From an uncultured Acetatifactor sp. (lineage in GTDB: Bacteria; Bacillota; Clostridia; Lachnospirales; Lachnospiraceae), in assembly GCA_947626405.1 (NCBI GenBank), contig CANQSE010000041.1, positions 1 to 11,194 of the forward strand: DNA of 11,194 nucleotides, read 5' to 3'. The position numbers and the translations under genes are program-made. Positions 6,067 through 11,194 of the stretch are shown here, in pieces; within the stretch, counting starts at the first letter, position 1; each line of letters opens with the position of its first letter. The notes beneath the pieces were generated by a model. It was not told the DNA's origin, did no database searches, and saw only the letters and a list, made by a program, of their open reading frames with translations.

Positions 6067-7993
6067 ACGCCTGCATGTCAAGCTCCGCGTCCTGAGCGTG
6101 GTCGTAGATAAAGGCTTTTCGAGGCGGGACATCCGTTCCCATCAAAAGCTCGGTGATTTCGGTCGCCATGCGGGCATCCTCAATTTCCACCTGCTTCATC
6201 CATCTCGTTTCAGGGTTTAACGTTGTCTCCCATAACTGCTCGGCGTCCATTTCGCCCAGTCCCTTGTAGCGCTGAAGCGTAAAGGCTCCCTTATGGGTTT
6301 TTCTGTATTTTTCAAGCGCCTTGTCGTCGTAGAGGTATTCCTCTTTTCCCCTTGCGGGCATGACTTTATAAAGCGGCGGCATGGCGATGTAGACGTGTCC
6401 CTCAAAGATCAGCTCGGGCATGAAACGGTAAAACAGAGTCAAAAGCAGAGTCGAAATATGCGCTCCGTCCACATCCGCATCTGCCATTATCACAATCTTG
6501 TCATAGCGCAGCTTCGTGATGTCGAAATCGTTGCCGTACCCTTCCGAAAATCCGCATCCGAAAGCGTTTATCATCGCCTTTATTTCCCTGTTTGCAAGAA
6601 TCTTGTCGATGCTCGCCTTCTCAACGTTTAAAATTTTGCCCCTTATCGGGAGAATTGCCTGGTACATGCGGTTGCGCGCAGTCTTTGCGCTGCCTCCCGC
6701 GGAATCCCCCTCCACAATGAAGATCTCGCACTTGGAGGGATCCTTGGATTCGCAGTTTGCCAGCTTTCCGTTGGAGTCAAAGGAGAATTTCTGCTTTGTC
6801 AGAAGATTGGTCTTCGCCCTCTCTTCCGTCTTTCTGATCTTTGCTGCCTTTTCCGCACAGCCTATAATGCTTTTTAAGGTCTCAAGGTTTCTGTCAAAAA
6901 TTCTTACTACCTCGTCGCCTGTGACCTTGCCGACCGCCTTTGCGGCATCCTGATTGTCAAGCTTTGTCTTTGTCTGCCCCTCGAATCTCGGGTCGGGATG
7001 CTTTATCGACACCACGGCTGTCATGCCGTTTCTCACATCCGCTCCTGTAAAGTTTACGTCCTTTTCCTTGAGGATCCCAAGCTCTCTTGCGTAGGTGTTG
7101 ATAACGTTTGTAAACGTGGTCTTAAAGCCCGTAAGGTGTGTTCCGCCCTCGGAATTATAGATATTGTTGCAGAAGCCCAGCACGTTCTCATGGAACTCGT
7201 TAATGTACTGGAACGCCACTTCAACCGTGATTCCCTCGCTTTCCCCCGAAAAATAGATCACGTCGTGCACGGCCTCCTGAGACTTGTTCATGTCCTTTAC
7301 AAAACCCGTGATTCCCTCCGGCTCATGGAAGGTTATAATCTCGGGCTCCTCCCTGCGCAAATCCCTGAAAACAATGGTAAGGTTCGGGTTGAGATAGGCG
7401 GTCTCATGGAGACGGCTCTTTACGTCGTCCTCCTTAAACCTTATCCTGTCAAAGATCGTATCGTCCGGCAGGAAATTGACGGTAGTCCCCGTCTCCTTTG
7501 TCTTTCCCTTTACAGGCAGAAGTCCGTTTTCCAGCTCCGTAACGGGATATCCGCGCTCATAGCTGTCCTCGTAGATAAAGCCCCCCGTTTTTACCGTTAC
7601 CTTAAGCCGCGCGGAAAGAGCGTTCACCACTGAGGAGCCCACGCCGTGAAGTCCTCCGCTCGTCTTATAGGCGCCGTTATCAAATTTCCCTCCGGCATGC
7701 AGGGTTGTAAACACAAGCCTTTCAGCGCTTATACCTTTTTCGTGCATGCCGACAGGTATTCCGCGTCCGTTGTCGGTGACGGTTGCCGAGCCGTCCGCCT
7801 CAAGAGTGACGGTAATGGAATCGCAGAAACCGGCAAGGTGTTCGTCAACGGAATTGTCCACAATCTCATAGATCAGGTGGTTCAAGCCTCTCGTTGACAC
7901 GCTGCCTATATACATACCCGGCCGTTTCCGCACGGCTTCAAGACCCTCCAGCACAACTATGCTGGAAGGGCCGTAATTTGTCTTTTCTGACAT
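6065..7993 (-). CDS. parE: Type IIA DNA topoisomerase ATPase subunit (GyrB/ParE family), probably topoisomerase IV subunit B
   Basis: This 642-residue subunit binds and hydrolyses ATP to drive strand passage by the heterotetramer with the downstream parC product. The GHKL ATPase domain shows YEIVDNSVDE (catalytic Glu43), DNGRGIP (Asp74 onward) and GGLHGVG (113-119). The transducer includes QTKTKL (about 340-345), whose Lys contacts the ATP phosphate. The Toprim domain has EGDSAGG (428-434) and MADADVDGAH, supplying the Mg-binding Asp505/507/509. QRYKGLGEMDAEQLWETT follows at about 574. The length is like Firmicutes GyrB (638) and ParE (655), without the long insertion of proteobacterial GyrB. 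No recF or dnaN is adjacent, unlike the usual origin-linked gyrB, which together with ParC features suggests topoisomerase IV. I use ATG at 7991-7993, 6 bases after GGAG (8000-8003); the upstream ATG at 8003-8005 overlaps that GGAG and would add MEIK. The gene follows the PAP2 gene by 71 bases. Confidence 0.93.
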   Translation of the reverse strand: MSEKTNYGPSSIVVLEGLEAVRKRPGMYIGSVSTRGLNHLIYEIVDNSVDEHLAGFCDSITVTLEADGSATVTDNGRGIPVGMHEKGISAERLVFTTLHAGGKFDNGAYKTSGGLHGVGSSVVNALSARLKVTVKTGGFIYEDSYERGYPVTELENGLLPVKGKTKETGTTVNFLPDDTIFDRIRFKEDDVKSRLHETAYLNPNLTIVFRDLRREEPEIITFHEPEGITGFVKDMNKSQEAVHDVIYFSGESEGITVEVAFQYINEFHENVLGFCNNIYNSEGGTHLTGFKTTFTNVINTYARELGILKEKDVNFTGADVRNGMTAVVSIKHPDPRFEGQTKTKLDNQDAAKAVGKVTGDEVVRIFDRNLETLKSIIGCAEKAAKIRKTEERAKTNLLTKQKFSFDSNGKLANCESKDPSKCEIFIVEGDSAGGSAKTARNRMYQAILPIRGKILNVEKASIDKILANREIKAMINAFGCGFSEGYGNDFDITKLRYDKIVIMADADVDGAHISTLLLTLFYRFMPELIFEGHVYIAMPPLYKVMPARGKEEYLYDDKALEKYRKTHKGAFTLQRYKGLGEMDAEQLWETTLNPETRWMKQVEIEDARMATEITELLMGTDVPPRKAFIYDHAQDAELDMQA

Positions 7994-7997
7994 TTTA

Positions 7998-8038
7998 ATC
8001 TCCATTCCAAGGCGAATTAATTCGCCTTTGAGCGTTTT
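7998..8038 (-). repeat. Palindromic leader element, copy 2 (in front of parE)
   Basis: Bases 8006-8038 match 6034-6066 exactly, with the same perfect 20-base palindrome at 8009-8028. The match continues through the Shine-Dalgarno GGAGAT (7998-8003) after a one-base deletion relative to copy 1. It occupies most of the 71-base gap between the PAP2 gene and parE. The first T of difference on the other side is base 8039. In the parE mRNA it would form the same 8-base-pair hairpin 5 bases or so before GGAG. Confidence 0.9.
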
Positions 8039-8064
8039 TGCGACGGGGCGACGCGAATCTCAAA

Positions 8065-8988
8065 TTAGCGTCTGCCATCAGGGCTCAGCTTCTCAAAAAA
8101 TTTAAAGGTAAGCGGCCACACCGCCCCCGCAAAGACCACCATTACAAAGTATCTTACAAGCGCGGCGGGATATTCCGGCAAAACTGCCAGAAGCGGCGCT
8201 TTCAGTCCTGCCCTTATCGCAACGATAAAAAGGAGCCCGAGGACCACCTTGATTATCTGCGCCCACCAGACCGCATTTACCCTGAAATGTATATACTTAT
8301 CGTCCAAAGCCTTGGCGACGATAATTCCGAGGAGACAGCCTGTAAGCGTATAGGCGTTTTTTACTCCTGACGCCAGGTTCACACTGTCGATATCGGCAGG
8401 AAAAGAGTAAAATTCGACAAAGCAAAGATACAGCGCAGAAATTGCAAGTGAAATTCCCAAAATTCCCCACATAAGGGAATTTTTTTCTTCGGCCTTCAAT
8501 ATCAGGGGGCGCAGCGCAAACGCAAGCGCAAGCGCGATCACAAACGAGACTCCCACATCAAGAGGAGTGTGGCAGCCAAGATACATCCTGGAAAAAGGTA
8601 CAAGAATCAAAAGTGCAAGCGCCGCGGCCCTGACCGTTTTTTTCTTTACCGACAGGATAACACAGGTCATCGTCCCCACAATATTCTGCGTGTGTCCGGA
8701 CGGGAAGGAATAGCCCGTCGCTGCGCCGCGGGCGCTCTCGACAATGGTAAACTCCGGATCAAGGACCCATGGCCTCGGGATCCTGAACAAAAGCTTTAAG
8801 AACTGGTTCAACACCGTGCCGAGGAAGCCCACCAGCAAAATATAATATCCGTCTCTCTTATTTACGCACCAGAAAACCGTTATGGCAAGCGCAACGAAAA
8901 AAATTTCGTCTCCGCACCATGTAATAAGCGACATGAAAAATGTCACTGCCGGAGTCCTGATACCTTCCAGCAATCTCAGAAAGTCCAT
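8065..8988 (-). CDS. Integral membrane PAP2-family phosphatase with extra C-terminal membrane region
   Basis: A 307-residue multi-spanning protein with the complete three-part PAP2 catalytic signature: K-x6-RP at Lys65/Arg72-Pro73, PSGH at 96-99, and SR-x5-H-x3-D at Ser133-Arg134/His140/Asp144 (His140 is the expected nucleophile, His99 the acid). Family members remove phosphate from lipid phosphates such as phosphatidic acid, phosphatidylglycerol phosphate or undecaprenyl pyrophosphate at the membrane; the substrate here cannot be told from sequence. The catalytic half is followed by about 130 residues with four further hydrophobic segments (about 173-193, 212-227, 241-260, 276-297) of unknown role, so the protein is larger than the minimal bacterial PAP2 fold. 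ATG at 8988 is preceded by AAGGA at about 9 bases. It lies 25 bases after the DegV gene and is probably cotranscribed with it. Confidence 0.9.
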   Translation of the reverse strand: MDFLRLLEGIRTPAVTFFMSLITWCGDEIFFVALAITVFWCVNKRDGYYILLVGFLGTVLNQFLKLLFRIPRPWVLDPEFTIVESARGAATGYSFPSGHTQNIVGTMTCVILSVKKKTVRAAALALLILVPFSRMYLGCHTPLDVGVSFVIALALAFALRPLILKAEEKNSLMWGILGISLAISALYLCFVEFYSFPADIDSVNLASGVKNAYTLTGCLLGIIVAKALDDKYIHFRVNAVWWAQIIKVVLGLLFIVAIRAGLKAPLLAVLPEYPAALVRYFVMVVFAGAVWPLTFKFFEKLSPDGRR

Positions 8989-9013
8989 ATCCCGCGTTCC
9001 TTTTTCCCAATGT

Positions 9014-9883
9014 TTATATCTTTATTTTCTTGCAGCACGCAAATGCCAGGGCTCCCGGCCCTATATGACAGGCCACGCTGAGGGAAAGCGGATCGATATG
9101 GATGTCATAGCCCGGAAATACCTCCAGAATCTCATTTTTAAAAATTTCCGCCGCTTCGTCGTTCGCCGTGTGAGCTATCTCGAGCCACACGCCCTTTTCC
9201 TCGGTCATTCCGCCGAACCTGTTTTCGATATCGCTCTTGATTGCGTTTATCATAATGGATTTGCCCTGATTGACGGTTCTGGCCTTGGCGAAAGCATCCA
9301 GCTTCTCACCCTGGATCTGGAGAACGGGCTTTAATTTAAGGATTGTTCCCAGGGCGGCTGCCGCGGGAGTGATACGTCCGCCTTTTTTTAAGTAATACAG
9401 GGTATCAAGCATAATGTAAATACTGCTGTTGAATTTATCCTTTTCAAGGAAATCTTTAATCCAGGCGGCGCTTTTTCCCTCCTTCGCAAGCTCCAGAGCG
9501 TCAAGCACGGACTGTCTCTGTGTGACAGATATGCGCTGGTTGTTCACGACACACACCTTCCCGCCATAGTCCTGCGAGAGCATTAGCGCACTCTGGCAGG
9601 AACCGGACAGACCGCTGCTCATGGGAATATGTACTATCTCGTCATACTCCTTAAGCACGTCGTCCCACAGCTCGGTCACCGATTCCGGCGACGGCTGGCT
9701 CGTGCTTATTGAGGCTCCGGTTGAAAGCTTCTCGTAAAATTCCTGTTGGGTGAGGTTTATATCCTCATAATATGTATCACCGTCTATCGTAAACGGCATT
9801 GGCAGCACAAATACCCCCAGTTCCTTTCCCGCCGCCTGTGTAATTCCGCTGTTGCTGTCAGTGACAATCGCTGTTTTCGACAT
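9014..9883 (-). CDS. DegV family fatty-acid-binding protein (FakB-like)
   Basis: A 289-residue cytosolic protein of normal DegV length. The family binds one fatty acid in a deep pocket; FakB members present it to the kinase FakA, giving acyl phosphate for phospholipid synthesis. Features: N-terminal TAIVTDSNSGI (4-14), TSQPSP (61-66, with Thr61 at the carboxylate site), SSGLSGS (89-95, Ser93), a LKKGGRI stretch in the middle third, and HIGPGALA (273-280) near the C-terminus with the conserved His. These are the diagnostic DegV elements. The ATG at 9883 has AAAGGTG about 10 bases upstream, a moderate site. In many Firmicutes the fakA-like gene (yloV) sits beside recG, so a DegV gene just after recG fits a fatty-acid kinase role, but fakA would lie outside this window. 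Fatty-acid specificity is not predictable. Confidence 0.93.
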   Translation of the reverse strand: MSKTAIVTDSNSGITQAAGKELGVFVLPMPFTIDGDTYYEDINLTQQEFYEKLSTGASISTSQPSPESVTELWDDVLKEYDEIVHIPMSSGLSGSCQSALMLSQDYGGKVCVVNNQRISVTQRQSVLDALELAKEGKSAAWIKDFLEKDKFNSSIYIMLDTLYYLKKGGRITPAAAALGTILKLKPVLQIQGEKLDAFAKARTVNQGKSIMINAIKSDIENRFGGMTEEKGVWLEIAHTANDEAAEIFKNEILEVFPGYDIHIDPLSLSVACHIGPGALAFACCKKIKI

Positions 9884-10008
9884 ATTTCACATACACCTTT
9901 CCAATTTAATTAATCATACAAAATTACATTGACATCCTGCTTTGACTTCCGCCCTGCCTTATCTTATATGAAGGCGAAAATTTTTACCACACAAGGTTTA
10001 TTTTATCG
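9884..10008. other. 125-base recG-degV intergenic region with tandem GGAWGTCAA boxes
   Basis: This is the largest gap in the window and the only AT-rich one, so it is the likeliest site of a promoter for degV and the genes after it. On the minus strand two near-identical boxes, GGAAGTCAA and GGATGTCAA, start 13 bases apart (within 9929-9950). A TATGAT about 33 bases upstream of the degV start region and a TATAAG further up could be -10 boxes, but neither has a good -35 at the right distance. On the plus strand TTGACT (9942-9947), 17 bases, TATATG (9965-9970) looks like a sigma-A promoter reading antisense into recG. None of these is compelling. Confidence 0.3.
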
Positions 10009-11194
10009 TCATATGGTTCGAAAGTCAACCGTATTGTGCTGTGCCTGAGCAAGATAATTCCCAAGCTCTCCGTTTTCCCATCCGTCAAAACACGGGTCCT
10101 TTTCCCACAGGCGCCTTACGGCTTCGTCCGCCTGGCGCAGGACAGCCGCGTCGGTGTAGATGTCTCCCAGCTTAAATGAAAATTCCCCGCTCTGCCTTAC
10201 TCCGAAAAGATCTCCCGGGCCCCGCAGCCTTAAATCCTCCGCCGCAATCCTGAAGCCGTCGTTTGACTCTCCAAGGATTTTAAGCCTCTCCATTGTTTCC
10301 CTGTCCTCTTTGGTGCTCACAAATATGCAGTAGCTCTGCTCGCTGCCCCTTCCGACGCGTCCCCTTAGCTGATGGAGCTGTGCAAGCCCGAAACGCTCCG
10401 AATTTTCCACCATCATAACGGTAGCGTTCGGCACGTTTATTCCAACCTCGATCACGGTGGTTGACACGAGTACATCGATCTCATGGGCCGCAAATTCTTC
10501 CATGATACGGTTTTTGTCGGCGGGGCGCATCCTCCCGTGGAGAAAAGCCACCTGAATATTGGGCGGCAGGGCGCTCTTTAGCTTTTCCGTGTAATCCGTC
10601 ACGTTTTCCGCGTCCTCCATCTCCCCCTCCTCGACCTGCGGGCATACAACGTAAATCTGACGGCCAAGCGCCGCCTGTTCGGCAATAAATTTGTATGCCC
10701 TCGCCCTGTAAGAGGTATTTACAACACAGTTTTTTATGGGAAGTCGCCCCTGCGGGAGCTCGTCCACCACGGATATATTGAGATCCCCGTACAAAATGAT
10801 GGCAAGAGTCCTTGGGATTGGGGTTGCGCTCATCACAAGGATATGGGGATTCTGTCCCTTTTGGGCAAGGTGCTCTCTCTGCCGGACCCCGAAGCGGTGC
10901 TGTTCGTCAGTTACGACGAGCGCAAGCGACTTATAGTCTACCTTCTCCTGGATCAGCGCGTGCGTCCCTATCACAAGATTCGCTTCCCCCGAAGCTATCT
11001 TTTCACGGGCCTCACGCTTCATTCCGGCGGTCATTGAACCTACCAGCAGCACGGGTCTGAAGCAGACATGATATTTTTCCACGTATTCCTTCACCGTCTC
11101 AAAATGCTGCACGGCGAGGACCTCCGTGGGGGCCATAAGCGCACCCTGACAGCCGTTTGCCGCAGTCATCAGCAGGGCAAGCACGGCAAGTATG
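10009..11194 (-). CDS. recG: ATP-dependent DNA helicase RecG, C-terminal part (5' end outside window)
   Basis: RecG remodels stalled replication forks and branch-migrates Holliday junctions. The frame stays open to the right edge, so about 394 C-terminal residues of a roughly 680-residue protein are visible and the wedge domain and Walker A box (GxGKT) are just cut off: the first visible residues are ILAVLALL, which normally follow GSGKT. Present are MAPTEVLA (motif Ia), DEQHRFGVRQR (motif II, the DEQH form typical of RecG/Mfd), SATPIPRT (motif III), STTVIEVGINVP (motif V), LHQLRGRVGRG (motif VI) and the C-terminal RecG signature AAEDLRLRGPGDLFGVRQSG, which includes the region coupling ATPase to translocation. 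It ends with TGA (10009-10011). Identity is firm, since Mfd would carry a different C-terminal domain. The 125-base gap after it suggests degV may have its own promoter. Confidence 0.97.
   Translation of the reverse strand, partial: ILAVLALLMTAANGCQGALMAPTEVLAVQHFETVKEYVEKYHVCFRPVLLVGSMTAGMKREAREKIASGEANLVIGTHALIQEKVDYKSLALVVTDEQHRFGVRQREHLAQKGQNPHILVMSATPIPRTLAIILYGDLNISVVDELPQGRLPIKNCVVNTSYRARAYKFIAEQAALGRQIYVVCPQVEEGEMEDAENVTDYTEKLKSALPPNIQVAFLHGRMRPADKNRIMEEFAAHEIDVLVSTTVIEVGINVPNATVMMVENSERFGLAQLHQLRGRVGRGSEQSYCIFVSTKEDRETMERLKILGESNDGFRIAAEDLRLRGPGDLFGVRQSGEFSFKLGDIYTDAAVLRQADEAVRRLWEKDPCFDGWENGELGNYLAQAQHNTVDFRTI

Noticed and set aside
6019..6132. N-terminal extension of the cleavage subunit (38 extra residues)
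   Set aside because: It would overlap parE by 68 bases and include the palindromic repeat as coding sequence; the ATG at 6018 has a well spaced GGAG and matches where homology begins.
6998..7633. 211-codon plus-strand open frame opposite parE
   Set aside because: Lies wholly within the conserved parE ATPase/transducer coding sequence; protein has no family features and reflects codon bias of the real gene.
6034..8038. CRISPR-like reading of the repeated palindrome
   Set aside because: Only two copies about 2 kb apart with a full gene between them; no regular spacers and no cas genes.
9971..9978. Half-site AAGGCGAA of the topoisomerase palindrome upstream of degV
   Set aside because: Eight matching bases without the other half; a match of this length is expected by chance in a window of this size.
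9956..9985. GCCTT / AAGGC inverted repeat followed by an A/T run as a terminator
   Set aside because: Only five base pairs with a ten-base loop, T-run displaced from the stem and on the plus strand, where no gene ends; not usable for recG on the minus strand.

Overview
The window looks like ordinary chromosome from a spore-forming, low-to-mid GC Gram-positive bacterium of the Clostridia, most likely Lachnospiraceae. The reasons are strong AGGAG-type ribosome binding sites, a YlbJ-type sporulation membrane protein, a DegV protein, a coiled-coil gene beside coaD, and the rsmD-coaD-ylbJ neighbourhood that Bacillus subtilis also has (ylbH-coaD-ylbJ). The taxon is an inference from protein style and synteny. 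I see no rRNA, tRNA, CRISPR array, transposase, phage gene or plasmid gene.

Nine genes lie on the minus strand and are read from the right edge to the left: recG (5' part outside the window), a DegV fatty-acid-binding protein, a membrane PAP2 phosphatase, the ATPase and cleavage subunits of a type IIA topoisomerase (called here parE and parC), rsmD, coaD, a DivIVA-like coiled-coil protein, and a membrane-anchored N-acetylmuramoyl-L-alanine amidase. The gaps are 125, 25, 71, 46, 24, 58 and 18 bases, and the last pair overlaps by 4 bases (ATGA). Everything from degV leftward could therefore be one long transcript. At the left edge the 3' half of a ylbJ-like gene runs on the plus strand and ends 7 bases from the end of the amidase gene. 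No gene-free stretch reaches 300 bases; the longest is the 125 bases between recG and degV.

Most products are housekeeping: replication-fork rescue (RecG), DNA topology (ParE/ParC), 16S rRNA methylation (RsmD) and CoA synthesis (CoaD). Alongside these is an envelope/lipid theme: fatty-acid binding (DegV), lipid or pyrophosphate phosphatase (PAP2), wall hydrolysis (amidase), a coiled-coil protein possibly linked to the division site or membrane, and sporulation (YlbJ).

The most unusual signal is a 33-base exact repeat built around a perfect 20-base palindrome. It occurs twice, each time directly in front of the ribosome binding site of one topoisomerase subunit gene. With a one-base indel the similarity extends through the Shine-Dalgarno sequence. 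It could be a shared RNA hairpin, an operator or supercoil-sensitive element co-tuning the two subunits, or simply two copies of a dispersed genomic repeat. Other points worth a look are the missing canonical GyrA box in the cleavage subunit, and an amidase whose catalytic-glutamate motif departs from the usual pattern and which carries a C-terminal membrane anchor.
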